From: an uncultured Butyricicoccus sp.
Lineage (GTDB): Bacteria > Bacillota > Clostridia > Oscillospirales > Butyricicoccaceae
DNA length: 64,000 bases
Assembly: GCA_910584935.1 (NCBI GenBank)
Contig: CAJUDU010000001.1
Location: 62,001-126,000, forward strand
Direction: 5' to 3'
Shown: one piece after another, positions 20,551-29,150 of the stretch
Layout of the letters: each line of letters opens with the position of its first letter
Position numbering within the stretch: position 1 is the first letter of the stretch
Made by a program: the position numbers and the translations under genes
Notes under the pieces: model-generated
Told to the model about the DNA's origin: nothing
Database searches by the model: none
Seen by the model: only the letters and a program-made list of their open reading frames with translations

Positions 20551-21084
20551 ATGGAAGAAAAAAAACAAGACTGTGAACAGGAAAATAAACGGGTAAGCAA
20601 ACGTTATTTAGCGTTTTATATCATTGCGTTATTTAGCGTTGCCCTTGTCATTATTCTGCTGAGTTATCTGACCCAGCTTCGTGCGGATAGGGAACTTGCC
20701 AATATGAACAATGCGTTAGCGCAAAAAGATACCACCGTACAGGGCACCCAGGAAAAAATGCTTGCCTTGCAGGATGCTTTGCAGCAGCAGACCATCCAGC
20801 TTGAAGCAATGCAGCAGCAGCTTGAGGAAATCCGTGCCGCACTTGGCACAGAAGGTGAAATCCTGCCGGCAATACAGCAGCGCATGGATGAATATGATGC
20901 GTACCAAAAACTGTTGGAACTTGGCATTGCGGCAGCCAAAGAAGAAAAAGAAACAGCAAAAGCTTGTGTTGCTTATCTGGAAACCACCTATGGGGCAGGA
21001 CGTTTAGATGGCACAGCAGCAAACGCGGTTTTCACGGGAAACTTTGCGGAACAATATTTGAAACTGAAAGCCCAAGCGGGTTAA
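20551..21084 (+). CDS. Membrane-anchored coiled-coil protein of unknown function
   Basis: A 177-aa protein not recognised as a named family. A charged N-terminal tail is followed by one membrane segment (about 20-42, YLAFYIIALFSVALVIILLS), then a glutamine-rich coiled coil (about 55-100) and a helical C-terminal part with a tetratricopeptide-like character (KLLELGIAAAKEEKETAKAC). The coiled coil would lie outside the cell if the positive-inside rule holds. It follows parB by 47 bp with its own AGGAGGATG site and is probably in the parAB operon. Confidence 0.7.
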   Translation: MEEKKQDCEQENKRVSKRYLAFYIIALFSVALVIILLSYLTQLRADRELANMNNALAQKDTTVQGTQEKMLALQDALQQQTIQLEAMQQQLEEIRAALGTEGEILPAIQQRMDEYDAYQKLLELGIAAAKEEKETAKACVAYLETTYGAGRLDGTAANAVFTGNFAEQYLKLKAQAG

Positions 21085-21119
21085 ATCAAAAAAAATAATC
21101 ATTTGGAGTTGAAAAAATT

Positions 21120-22397
21120 ATGTTAGACATCAAATTCATTCGGGAAAACACCGCCAAAGCCAAAGAGCGTTTAGCATTGCGCGGCACAAATTATGATGCT
21201 GCCATTGATGAAGCCATTGCGCTGGATGATAAGCGTAAAGAAATCATCGGGGAAGTGGAAACCTTAAAGGCCAAAAAAAATAAAGTATCCAAAGCCATCC
21301 CACAGATGAAAAAAGCAGGGGAGGATACCGCACCCATTATGGAAGAGATGAAAGAAATCTCGACGCGTATCCGTGATTTGGATGCTGCCCTTGCCGATAC
21401 CGAAGCCAAATTAAAGGATGCCTTATTAGGCATTCCGAATGTTCCAGCTGATAAGGTGCCTGCCGGCACGGATGATAGCCAGAATCCGGAACTGCGGCGT
21501 TGGGGCACACCGCGTGAATTTGATTTTGAACCCAAAGCCCATTGGGATATTGGCGCAGAAAAAGGCATTCTGCTGCCCGAAGTGGCAGGTAAAGTCACCG
21601 GTTCCCGGTTCCATTTTTACCGCGGCTATGGCGCACGGCTGGAACGTGCAGTCATTAACTTTTTCCTGAACACCCATACCGATGCCGAGGGCGGTTATAC
21701 TGAAATCCTGCCGCCATTTATCGCAAATGGCGCATCTATGACCGGTACCGGTCAGCTTCCGAAATTCTCTGAGCAGATGTACCAGCTTGGCAAAGAAGAC
21801 AGCGATTTATATTTAATCCCAACGGCGGAAGTGCCAGTCACCAATATGTATCGAGATGATATTATCCCTGCTGACCAGCTTCCAATTCGTTATGCAGCTT
21901 ATTCCGCTTGTTTCCGCCGGGAAGCGGGTGCGGCAGGGCGCGATGGGCGCGGACTAATCCGGCAACATCAGTTTAACAAAGTAGAACTGGTCAATTTCAC
22001 TGCACCAGAAGATTCTTGGGAGCAGCTTGAAAACTTAACCCATGAAGCAGAACGGGTGCTCCAAGGTTTAGGACTGCCATACCGTGTGGTATGCCTGTGT
22101 ACAGGGGATATCGGATTTTCATCTGCTTGTACCTATGATATCGAGGTTTGGATGCCGTCATATGGCCGGTATGTTGAGATTTCTTCCTGTTCTAACTTCC
22201 TGGATTATCAAGCACGCCGTGCAAATATCCGCTGCCGCAATGCGGACGGCAAACCGGTCTTTGCTCACACATTAAATGGTTCCGGTGTTGCGGTTGGACG
22301 CACCGTGGCAGCCATTTTAGAAAACTTCCAAAACGCAGATGGTTCTGTGACCATCCCGGAAGCATTGCGTCCGTTTATGGGCTGCGATAAAATTTAA
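21120..22397 (+). CDS. serS: Seryl-tRNA synthetase
   Basis: Class II synthetase charging tRNA-Ser. The 425-aa product has the N-terminal tRNA-binding coiled coil (about 25-110) beginning [20 protein letters not shown] and the catalytic core with motif 2 ([19 protein letters not shown]) and motif 3 ([18 protein letters not shown]). Only 35 nt separate it from the preceding gene, so there is no room for a T-box leader. It ends with a strong terminator. Confidence 0.97.
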   Translation: MLDIKFIRENTAKAKERLALRGTNYDAAIDEAIALDDKRKEIIGEVETLKAKKNKVSKAIPQMKKAGEDTAPIMEEMKEISTRIRDLDAALADTEAKLKDALLGIPNVPADKVPAGTDDSQNPELRRWGTPREFDFEPKAHWDIGAEKGILLPEVAGKVTGSRFHFYRGYGARLERAVINFFLNTHTDAEGGYTEILPPFIANGASMTGTGQLPKFSEQMYQLGKEDSDLYLIPTAEVPVTNMYRDDIIPADQLPIRYAAYSACFRREAGAAGRDGRGLIRQHQFNKVELVNFTAPEDSWEQLENLTHEAERVLQGLGLPYRVVCLCTGDIGFSSACTYDIEVWMPSYGRYVEISSCSNFLDYQARRANIRCRNADGKPVFAHTLNGSGVAVGRTVAAILENFQNADGSVTIPEALRPFMGCDKI

Positions 22398-22406
22398 CCA
22401 TAACAC

Positions 22407-22440
22407 AAAAGGGGAAGCACAAAAGAGCTTCCCCTTTTTG
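22407..22440 (+). terminator. serS terminator
   Basis: Stem AAAAGGGGAAGC (22407-22418) / GCTTCCCCTTTT (22427-22438) with a T-rich tail. Confidence 0.92.
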
Positions 22441-22453
22441 CTTGCCGGATAGG

Positions 22454-22469
22454 GGTTTCACGTGAAACA
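22454..22469. promoter_or_regulatory. parS site 3 (15 of 16)
   Basis: GGTTTCACGTGAAACA, directly after the serS terminator and upstream of the DUF4261 gene. Confidence 0.9.
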
Positions 22470-22549
22470 GAGGAATTTGTTCCACTTGAATAACTGATAA
22501 AGCATATCGTATAATGAAAGTAATGTAAGCAAAAGAGGAGAAAAATGAT

Positions 22550-23335
22550 ATGGACAAGTTACCTGCGTATGAAGGGTATTTATTATTCGGCGGACAGCCT
22601 GAACCGACAGCGGCAAAAAACGTTTGCGGCTGGCTGGCAGAAAAATGCGGCGGTGCGGAACAGAAAGAAGATGGGTGGTACCATTTAACCGCTTATGATG
22701 CGGATGTGATTTGGGATGCGCCGGAAGCATTTGCACAGCAGCGCATATCTGATTTTAACCGGGGGCAGTTTTGGAACATTAAAAATGCCAATGGGCTGCT
22801 GGCAGGGTGCAGTCACATGGTGCGCCTGCAAGCGGTCAGCAAACAAGGGATAGATTACAAACAGCATGGCAAAATGCTGGTGCAGCTTATCGAAGCGGCT
22901 TTGCAGGTTTATCCAAGCTGTATAGCAGTTTATACCCCGGCATCCGGACGGCTGGTGACAGCTGAACAAGTGCAGGGCAATCCAGCGCGTGGCGGCGACC
23001 GGTTCTTATATTTATGTGTGAACACGCGGTTTTTCAGCATCAGCGGCACAAACAGTGATATGATGATGGATACAGTTGGGCTGCATTTATTAGGCTTGCC
23101 TGATGTGCAATATCATTTCCACAGCATTGACCCTAATAAGCTGATGAAGCACGCATACAGCGTCGCGTCGCTGCTTTATACCATGGGTGCAATGATGCGG
23201 GATGAGGAAACCATTGACGGCATGGATGAAGGTGGCATCACACGGGAAATCCGCTGGAAGTTCCAATATGAACACGCATTGATTGAACCGCCACGCATTG
23301 TTATGGCAATCCAGCCAGGCGAATACGCGATATAA
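22550..23335 (+). CDS. DUF4261 domain protein
   Basis: A 261-aa soluble protein. The C-terminal part (about 160-255; MMMDTVGLHLLGLPDVQYHF and the following HAYSVASLLYTMG) has the character of the DUF4261 family, whose function is not established. The N-terminal part includes LLFGGQPEP and WHLTAYDADV-like sequence. No signal peptide. It stands alone between parS sites 3 and 4, converging with the peptidoglycan-binding operon. Confidence 0.65.
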   Translation: MDKLPAYEGYLLFGGQPEPTAAKNVCGWLAEKCGGAEQKEDGWYHLTAYDADVIWDAPEAFAQQRISDFNRGQFWNIKNANGLLAGCSHMVRLQAVSKQGIDYKQHGKMLVQLIEAALQVYPSCIAVYTPASGRLVTAEQVQGNPARGGDRFLYLCVNTRFFSISGTNSDMMMDTVGLHLLGLPDVQYHFHSIDPNKLMKHAYSVASLLYTMGAMMRDEETIDGMDEGGITREIRWKFQYEHALIEPPRIVMAIQPGEYAI

Positions 23336-23451
23336 AGGTAATATCTTAGAAAGGGCTGGTACAGTCCACATGAGTATGGATTTTGCATTTTGGAAATATA
23401 AACATACCCCATCAGCAGGTTTATGCGCAGCCTGATGGGCAAGAGGGGGGA

Positions 23452-23467
23452 TGTTTCACGTGGAACG
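23452..23467. promoter_or_regulatory. parS-like site 4 (14 of 16)
   Basis: TGTTTCACGTGGAACG has two mismatches in the right half. It lies in the convergent gap before the end of the peptidoglycan-binding gene. Confidence 0.75.
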
Positions 23468-23482
23468 GCAGAGGGTGAATAT

Positions 23483-24010
23483 TTATTGGCCAACAAAATC
23501 ATCGGTTTGCAGCCCATCATTGGAATAAAGATGGGCAAAGGCATTCCAAGTGGAGGCATCCAGCCTGCCGTTTGCGGGCAGTCCTGCGGAGCGCTGCAAA
23601 GCAGCGACCGCATTTTCTGTTGCGGCGTCATAAATGCCAGTATAGACAAGCGGCAGGCAAGCGGGGAATTGGGCAAGCAGCCCATTAAACATACCCTGCA
23701 AAATATATAAGAAGCGCCCATGGTCGCCAGGCAGGACAACCTGCGCCGCATTGGGGAAAATCCGCACAGCAAGCGGCTGGGCAGTGCGGCTGCGGATGGC
23801 GTTGGCTTGCTGTACAATCATATCCCAAGTTCCAATATCGGTCTGCCCGGTAACGGGTAGGTTATTTTGCTGCTGAAAATGCTTCACAGCTTCGGTTGTT
23901 GGGGCATCATAAGTGCCGCTGATTTTCGGGCCGGTGGCAGACCCTTGAATGACACGCAAATCTTGTTGTAAACCGCAGATATGCTGGCGGCGTTGTTCAT
24001 CAGTATACAA
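23483..24010 (-). CDS. Peptidoglycan-binding repeat protein
   Basis: A 175-aa protein with two peptidoglycan-binding-1 type repeats (about 12-75, SGTYDAPTTEAVKHFQQQNN ... GTWDMI; and 100-160, GIYDAATENAVAALQRSAGL ... STWNAF). No signal peptide. It starts with TTG (24010), seven bases after the stop of the larger gene upstream, with AAGGGGA before it. It may be a split-off C-terminal extension of that protein, since the repeat type is the same. Confidence 0.75.
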   Translation of the reverse strand: MYTDEQRRQHICGLQQDLRVIQGSATGPKISGTYDAPTTEAVKHFQQQNNLPVTGQTDIGTWDMIVQQANAIRSRTAQPLAVRIFPNAAQVVLPGDHGRFLYILQGMFNGLLAQFPACLPLVYTGIYDAATENAVAALQRSAGLPANGRLDASTWNAFAHLYSNDGLQTDDFVGQ

Positions 24011-24016
24011 AGAATA

Positions 24017-25420
24017 TCATTCCCCTTCGTTTTGGAGTACATAGCCGGGATATTGTTGTGGTTCAGTCTGGCTGCCACTCACAGCGGTTTCATAGGCAGA
24101 AGCTAAGGTATCCCAAGTGACAGGGCCAATCGTCCCAGTCAAAGGGATATTCCATAGGCGCTGTGCGGCAAGAACAGCTTCACGGGTACGCTCACCGAAA
24201 TAACCGGTAATCGGAATTTTCGGGATTTCCGGATAAACATCTGCAAGTGCGGAAAGGAAAGTTTGTGCCTGTTCTACATCATTCCCTGACATCCCTTCCA
24301 CCATCAGCCGCCCTGGGAACACAGGGACGCCGCTTGGTGAAAGCAAATTGGGGTTTGCCTGCACAATCGAAAGATAAGCCGAGTAAATCGCGTCCCAAGT
24401 TTGTTCCCCGACAATGCCATCAGGGTTCAGCCCAAAGAGTTTTTGCGCGGCAATGACCGCGTTTTCGGTTTGTTCACCGAAAATGCCGTCATCCCGGATA
24501 ATTGGAATATCTTCATAATAAGCGCCAAGTACGCTGAGGTAATACTGTACAAGCCTTACTTCATTGCCGGTATCGCCGCGGCGCAGTGCGCCGGGATAAA
24601 TCGGGCTGACGTCCTGCAAAGATAACCCTTCGCTGTTGAGTTCAGCAAGGCGTTTGATTGCCGTATAAAGATAAGCGATGCGGTACCAAGTTGCCTGGCC
24701 AGTAATACCGTCTTCGGTCAGCCCAAAGGTGCGCTGAAATGTTTTGACAGCATCTTCAGTTGATTTTGAGTAAATGCCATCCACCGGATAGATTTTGGGG
24801 ATAAGCGGATAATTGCGGGAAATCCGATTAAGGCGTAACTGGATGGTGCGGACATCATCACCAGTATCGCCAAGGCGCAGCGGCGTGCCGGGATAAGTGC
24901 CGATATTAGGGGCAACCGGGGTATCCGTTACAATATTGAGGTCAGGGCCATAGAAATAGGTCAGGATTTCATAAGGGGTCATCCCTTGTTCCGCCAGCGG
25001 AACAGTACCCCATTGACTCAGCCCTTCACAGGTGACAGTGGTGCCATTGCAGTATTGAGCAAAGAAGGGTTCCACAGAACCCGGACGGGTTAAATAACTG
25101 GTAAAGAGCTCATCCGCAATTTCCGAAATATTATCAAAAATATCTCGGTCATGGACATAGGATTGATCAAACGCTGTAGAATTGGTGATATCAAAATCAT
25201 ACCCTTGAGAACGGTACCATTCGGTATAGATCCGGTTGAGGGCAAAAGAAATTTGGGCATACATATTAGCGCGGATTGCGTTTTCCGGCCAAGTCGGATA
25301 AATTTCAGAGGAAGCCACATTTTTGATATAGTCAGGGAAAGGCACAGTGACATTGCGGGCAGGTGAATCCGGCCGTCCCAAATGCACCGTAATGGTTTCC
25401 GGGATAAATGGCAGAGGCAA
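24017..25420 (-). CDS. SpoIID-like and peptidoglycan-binding repeat protein
   Basis: A 467-aa protein. Residues about 30-165 resemble the SpoIID/LytB amidase-enhancer fold (EIYPTWPENAIRANMYAQIS near the start, CEGLSQWGTVPLAEQGMTPY near the end). Three peptidoglycan-binding-1 repeats follow at about 180-250, 275-345 and 370-445, each with a G.Y....T..AV...Q core. No signal peptide is visible, which is common for mother-cell or spore-associated proteins. The start is TTG at 25420 with AAAGGAG about 10 nt upstream. Sporulation or spore-cortex function is inference. Confidence 0.7.
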   Translation of the reverse strand: MPLPFIPETITVHLGRPDSPARNVTVPFPDYIKNVASSEIYPTWPENAIRANMYAQISFALNRIYTEWYRSQGYDFDITNSTAFDQSYVHDRDIFDNISEIADELFTSYLTRPGSVEPFFAQYCNGTTVTCEGLSQWGTVPLAEQGMTPYEILTYFYGPDLNIVTDTPVAPNIGTYPGTPLRLGDTGDDVRTIQLRLNRISRNYPLIPKIYPVDGIYSKSTEDAVKTFQRTFGLTEDGITGQATWYRIAYLYTAIKRLAELNSEGLSLQDVSPIYPGALRRGDTGNEVRLVQYYLSVLGAYYEDIPIIRDDGIFGEQTENAVIAAQKLFGLNPDGIVGEQTWDAIYSAYLSIVQANPNLLSPSGVPVFPGRLMVEGMSGNDVEQAQTFLSALADVYPEIPKIPITGYFGERTREAVLAAQRLWNIPLTGTIGPVTWDTLASAYETAVSGSQTEPQQYPGYVLQNEGE

Positions 25421-25447
25421 GGAAAAATCACTCCTTTGGCATGGGCT

Positions 25448-25861
25448 TTATGGGTTTAGGCTATGGCTGGGCAGGTCGCGCTGTTGTGGAACAGCAGGAG
25501 AGCTGACATCTTCCTCCAATGGAACAAGATAAACCGGCAGTGTTGCAATAATATCCGCAAAGACAGTTAAATCCGAAGTGGAAACCGGCTGATAGCCTTC
25601 CCGCGCAACCGTAACAGCATAACGGGCATAAGGGCGGCTGCTGCCAGGTTCCAGGGAATTCGCGGCTGGTGGTGCGGCAAGCGGCAGGGCAGGGGTTTGC
25701 CCAGAAGCATTGGTACGAGTTGTATAAACCAGGTTTTGCTGATTATTTTCATCAATCGAATAGACTGTGACCAAAGCATTTTCCAGCGGAATTGCATTTT
25801 GTGCGGTGGATACCGCAACGATTAAATACCCAGTTGGCGGGTTAGAGGGAATTTCAGGCAT
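25448..25861 (-). CDS. Carboxypeptidase-regulatory-like domain protein
   Basis: A 137-aa protein with a single beta-sandwich of the carboxypeptidase regulatory/transthyretin type: GYLIVAVSTAQNAIPLENAL, then VTVYSI, and YAVTVAREGYQPVSTSDLTV. The proline- and glutamine-rich tail is disordered. It is the first gene of a three-gene minus-strand operon with the two peptidoglycan-binding proteins (gaps 27 and 6 bp) and probably acts as a structural partner of them. Confidence 0.6.
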   Translation of the reverse strand: MPEIPSNPPTGYLIVAVSTAQNAIPLENALVTVYSIDENNQQNLVYTTRTNASGQTPALPLAAPPAANSLEPGSSRPYARYAVTVAREGYQPVSTSDLTVFADIIATLPVYLVPLEEDVSSPAVPQQRDLPSHSLNP

Positions 25862-25982
25862 AAAGAATCACTCTTTTCATAAGAAATAGACCGTTTTTGT
25901 GTCATGCTCGTTGCAATCATAAAAAAATATCATTATAATGAAGGAAGAAAATCATTTTCATGAAATGGGGTTTGGATTGAGT

Positions 25983-26450
25983 ATGGAATATCAGCAAATT
26001 ATTGAAACCTGCAAAGCACAGGAAACCAAGTTTACATTCACATCTTTCACACGGGCGGACAGCTTAAAACTTGGCACAATACTTTGTGAAACCGCTGCCA
26101 GATATGATAGCGGTGTTGCCGTTGCCATTGAAATCAATGGCTTACGGGTTTTCCAGCATATCACCCAAGGGGCAGGACGTCATAATGTCGATTGGCTGGG
26201 GCGGAAAGTCAACACGGTCAATCAGTTCGGCAAATCTTCCTTACGGGTTTGGGCAGAATTTGAACGGGATCATTTAACCATGGCCGATGAACGGTTAGAA
26301 CCCATGCGGTTTGCCATGTGCGGCGGCGGCTTCCCGCTGATGGTAAAAGGCATTGGACAGGTTGGTGTTATCGCGGTTTCCGGCTTGCCGCATTTAGAAG
26401 ATCATCAAGTGATTATTGATACGCTTGCGCGTTGGTTTGATGAGGCTTAA
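25983..26450 (+). CDS. HbpS/DUF336-like (UPF0303) heme-binding family protein
   Basis: A 155-aa protein of the HbpS/GlcG-like superfamily, UPF0303 branch: long N-terminal helix, LKLGTILCETAARYDSGVAV, VFQHITQGAGRHNVDWLGRK and the C-terminal GGGFPLMVKGIGQVGVIAVS with SGLPHLEDH. Family members bind heme or small ligands; the natural role is unknown. The start is uncertain: ATG 25983 fits the family, but in-frame starts at 25938, 25965 and 25977 exist and no ribosome binding site is decisive. Confidence 0.75.
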   Translation: MEYQQIIETCKAQETKFTFTSFTRADSLKLGTILCETAARYDSGVAVAIEINGLRVFQHITQGAGRHNVDWLGRKVNTVNQFGKSSLRVWAEFERDHLTMADERLEPMRFAMCGGGFPLMVKGIGQVGVIAVSGLPHLEDHQVIIDTLARWFDEA

Positions 26451-26460
26451 CGCGGGGGAC

Positions 26461-26491
26461 AGCAGGGGCAAAAATGCCCCTGCTTTTTTTT
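26461..26491. terminator. Bidirectional terminator
   Basis: Perfect stem AGCAGGGGCA / TGCCCCTGCT around AAAA, with T residues to the right. It serves the UPF0303 gene and the convergent asnB 3' fragment. Confidence 0.88.
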
Positions 26492-26925
26492 CATACAAGC
26501 TGAATATGATATTTCTTAAACCAACGGTCAAGCTGGATGAGATAAGCAAATACCTGTGGTCCACGCATGAGCTGCCCATACCAAGGCTCCGGCATATTGT
26601 CTGGTTCCTCCAGCAGCGCATTGATTGCCTCTGCCCGGAATAGTTTTGGGATATAAGAATGTTCGTCCTGCATAATCTGCCGCACATAAGAGGAAACCAG
26701 TGCGGTATATTCCGGGGAAAAGGTTTTAGGATAAGGGGATTTTTTCCGCCAAACGATTTCCTCAGGCAAATCATGTTCAAATGCTTTGCGGACAATACCT
26801 TTTTCACGGCCATCCCAAGCCTTGAGGTGCCAGGGCATATTATAAGCATATTCCACAATGCGGTGGTCACAGAATGGCACACGGACTTCTAACCCAGAAT
26901 ACATACTCATGCGGTCTTTTCGGTC
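26491..26925 (-). pseudogene. asnB: Asparagine synthetase, C-terminal fragment (3' part of split asnB)
   Basis: The C-terminal 144 codons of glutamine-hydrolysing asparagine synthetase. Homology begins abruptly at DRKDRMSMYSGLEVRVPFCD and runs to the natural end. It lacks the glutaminase domain and most of the synthetase domain. The missing part lies at 57236-58627 on the same strand, ending at LRWFMATLL. Joined, LL|DRKDRMSM is the expected continuous sequence. Upstream of 26925 the frame continues open into unrelated sequence (FSFAALR), and an internal ATG (26910) could start a useless fragment. Confidence 0.9.
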
Positions 26926-26946
26926 GCGCAGCGCTGCAAAAGAAAA
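26924..26946. other. Left recombination junction of the asnB-splitting element
   Basis: Plus strand: TC (26924-26925), 11 bp, then CAAAAGAAAA (26937-26946). The asnB reading frame ends its homology exactly at this TC (GA on the coding strand). Confidence 0.75.
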
Positions 26947-26961
26947 CAGGGATAGATTGCT

Positions 26962-26977
26962 TGTTTCACGTGAAACG
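26962..26977. promoter_or_regulatory. parS site 5 (15 of 16)
   Basis: TGTTTCACGTGAAACG, 36 bp inside the left end of the element. Confidence 0.88.
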
Positions 26978-26981
26978 GATA

Positions 26982-27025
26982 CAAAAAAAACAAACTGCCT
27001 GCCCCAGGGTTTAGGGGGCAGGCAG
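26982..27025 (-). terminator. MATE gene terminator
   Basis: Stem CTGCCTGCCCC (26995-27005) / GGGGCAGGCAG (27015-27025); on the minus strand it is followed by a T-rich run. Confidence 0.9.
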
Positions 27026-27043
27026 CAGGGAATCTAAAAAAAG

Positions 27044-28372
27044 TTAATACTGATAAATCGTTTTTTTCCGCACCAAAAACCAAAGGGAAATCAGCAGCCC
27101 AGGCAGTTCGGCGGCAGGCACAGCCAGCCAAATGCCGACTTTACCGAGCAGTGCAGGCAAAAGCAATAGCATGGCAACAAGAAAAACCAGCGTGCGCGCA
27201 AAAGAGATAATTGCGGAAACCCGACCATCCGAAAACGCGGTAAACAAGGCGGAAGCAAAAATGCTGACGCCCATAAAGAGGAACGAAAGCGCATAAAGCG
27301 GGAAGCCTTCCATGGTAATATTAAACACATTGCTGCCAGGGCTGGTGAATGCCTGCAAACAGGTGCTGATGACCAGCCGCGACAGCGCATAACTCGCGAT
27401 GGAACAGAAAACAACAAAGCCCATACAGCTTTTGAAAATGCGTTTTAGTTGCTTGGTATCCTTTGCGCCATATTTATAACTAATCACCGGAGCAACACCC
27501 AAGGAAAAGCCAAAGAAAACCGCGGTAAACACAAACTGAAAATAAAGGACAATACTAATGGACGCAACGCCATCCTCACCCCAGAATTTCAGAAAGAGCA
27601 TATTAAAGAGAAACGTGGTAATGGCGTTTGCAATGTTTGTCACCATTTCCGAAGAGCCATTGCCGCAGGCATAAAGGAGCATCCGCCAATCGGCATTTGG
27701 TTTGATGAAATAAAGTGGGCTTTTGCGTTTGTGGGCAAAATAGATTAGCCCAGTCAGTGCAGGCACAAGGTATCCAATGCCAGAGGCAAGGGCAGCGCCT
27801 GCAATGCCCCAACGAAATACAGCGATAAAAAGATAATCCAGCAGCATATTGGCAAGCCCGCCGCCAATGGTAGATGCAAGCCCCAGACCGGGCTTGCCCG
27901 CGGTAACAAATAAAGTTTGGAATGCAGTTTGCAGCATCATAGCGGGTGCGAATGCGAGCTGGATAAAAGCATAGGTTTGGCAGAAGGGGAATTGTGCGGG
28001 GCTTGCGCCAAGCGCGGCAATAATGGGATTCAAAAAGAGGATGCCAACCACCGTAAACAGCAAACCGATAATAAAAGAAACCAGCACAAGGAAAGTAAAA
28101 TTACTTTGTGCCATATCTTCATGTCCTTCACCAAGCCTGCGTGCAATGATTGCACTGCCGCCAGTGGCAAGCATAATGCCAACCGCCATTTCAAGGCAGG
28201 CGAGGGGATAGGTAATATTGATAGAACCGAGTGCAACCGTGCCGGCATATTGTGCGATAAACATCCCATCGACAATGGTATACATGGAAAGAAAAGCCAT
28301 CATAATTATATTAGGTAAGGCGAACCGCAGCAGGGAAGCCGTCCCAAACTGACGTGCCAATGCGTTATTCAT
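27044..28372 (-). CDS. MATE family multidrug efflux transporter
   Basis: A 442-aa inner-membrane antiporter of the multidrug and toxin extrusion family with about 12 membrane segments in two similar halves (MMAFLSMYTIVDGMFIAQYA in the first helix; GSSEMVTNIANAITTFLFNM opening the second half). Start 28372 has GGAGG nine bases upstream; an in-frame ATG at 28393 is less well placed. The marR-type gene overlaps its start by 8 nt, so the two are translationally coupled and probably share control by the regulator. Confidence 0.9.
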   Translation of the reverse strand: MNNALARQFGTASLLRFALPNIIMMAFLSMYTIVDGMFIAQYAGTVALGSINITYPLACLEMAVGIMLATGGSAIIARRLGEGHEDMAQSNFTFLVLVSFIIGLLFTVVGILFLNPIIAALGASPAQFPFCQTYAFIQLAFAPAMMLQTAFQTLFVTAGKPGLGLASTIGGGLANMLLDYLFIAVFRWGIAGAALASGIGYLVPALTGLIYFAHKRKSPLYFIKPNADWRMLLYACGNGSSEMVTNIANAITTFLFNMLFLKFWGEDGVASISIVLYFQFVFTAVFFGFSLGVAPVISYKYGAKDTKQLKRIFKSCMGFVVFCSIASYALSRLVISTCLQAFTSPGSNVFNITMEGFPLYALSFLFMGVSIFASALFTAFSDGRVSAIISFARTLVFLVAMLLLLPALLGKVGIWLAVPAAELPGLLISLWFLVRKKTIYQY

Positions 28373-28799
28373 TTTTATGAACCTCCGCTTCAAAGTTTGT
28401 CATAATCATATAAAGGTTATGCAGATATTGTTCAAGCTGTTCCTCGCCAAGGGCAAGCAGGCAGCGGGTTTCTGCTTCATACAGACCCTGCAGGCATTCT
28501 TTTGCAAATTCTTTGCCATCTGGAGTCAGGCGCACAGTTTTTTCTTTGCTGTGCGCACGGGTTTCACAGCAAACATAACCGCGCCGTTCCAAATCCTTGA
28601 CAACGGTATTGACCGTTTGTTTGGGTATCAGCCATTCTTCCGCAATTTGTTTTTGTGTCCAGTCATCATTTTCATCCAGCGCATATAATGTCATCATCAT
28701 GTTATAACTCATGCCATGTTTTTTTGCCCATTCATGATAAAGCGCATTGATTTTGCTGAGATAAGCATTATATTGACGCAGTTTATCCATTGCATTCAT
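28365..28799 (-). CDS. MarR family transcriptional regulator
   Basis: A 144-aa winged-helix regulator: YNMMMTLYALDENDDWTQKQ, then recognition region EEWLIPKQTVNTVVKDLERR and wing RAHSKEKTVRLTPDGKEF. Start 28799 follows GGAGATG; ATGs at 28814 and 28790 are alternatives. It heads a two-gene operon with the MATE transporter and probably represses it. Confidence 0.9.
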   Translation of the reverse strand: MNAMDKLRQYNAYLSKINALYHEWAKKHGMSYNMMMTLYALDENDDWTQKQIAEEWLIPKQTVNTVVKDLERRGYVCCETRAHSKEKTVRLTPDGKEFAKECLQGLYEAETRCLLALGEEQLEQYLHNLYMIMTNFEAEVHKNE

Positions 28800-28839
28800 A
28801 CACATCATCTCCATAGTCCGGAATCGGATTGTATAGGGT

Positions 28840-28868
28840 ATTATAATCTGGTATCGGACTGATGTCAA
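28840..28868 (-). promoter_or_regulatory. marR-MATE promoter with operator-like repeats
   Basis: Minus strand TTGACA, 17 bp, TATAAT, a consensus promoter. The motif TCCGAT occurs twice, in the spacer and 20 bp downstream of the -10, with ATTCCGGAC overlapping. These are candidate MarR sites. Confidence 0.8.
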
Positions 28869-29046
28869 GCGCATATCCAAAAGTTTTTTGCGCAGGCAAA
28901 GCGATATTACAAAAATGTAAGAAACGGATGATGGAATGTAAGGTGAATGCAATGGGAAAGGGACAAGCAATATATTATAATAGATGCAGATAAAAGGGAG
29001 GATTTTCGTGATTTGAAACGAAATTGTGAACAAGGATTTGTTAGGG

Positions 29047-29075
29047 TTGACAGGGCAAAGGGGACGTTGTATAAT
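29047..29075 (+). promoter_or_regulatory. Efflux operon promoter
   Basis: TTGACA (29047-29052), 17 bp, TATAAT (29070-29075); consensus sigma-A promoter. Confidence 0.9.
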
Positions 29076-29088
29076 GATTGCGATAACC

Positions 29089-29104
29089 GACCGACTGGTC
29101 GGTC
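29089..29104. promoter_or_regulatory. Operator for the TetR-family regulator of the efflux operon
   Basis: GACCGACTGGTCGGTC: 7-bp perfect arms around TG, starting 13 bp after the -10 box, i.e. over the start of transcription. GACCGAC/GTCGGTC arms are typical of AcrR-like TetR repressors. The TetR gene is the last of the operon. Confidence 0.85.
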
Positions 29105-29150
29105 TGTAAAAAATCAGTGAGATATTTTCGGTTTTGGGAGGGCTGGTTGC

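Noticed and set aside
21085..21119. T-box riboswitch before serS
   Set aside because: Only 35 nt separate serS from the preceding gene, too short for a T-box.
28840..28868. A plus-strand promoter reading into the efflux operon from the marR region
   Set aside because: The consensus elements are on the minus strand; the efflux operon has its own promoter at 29047.
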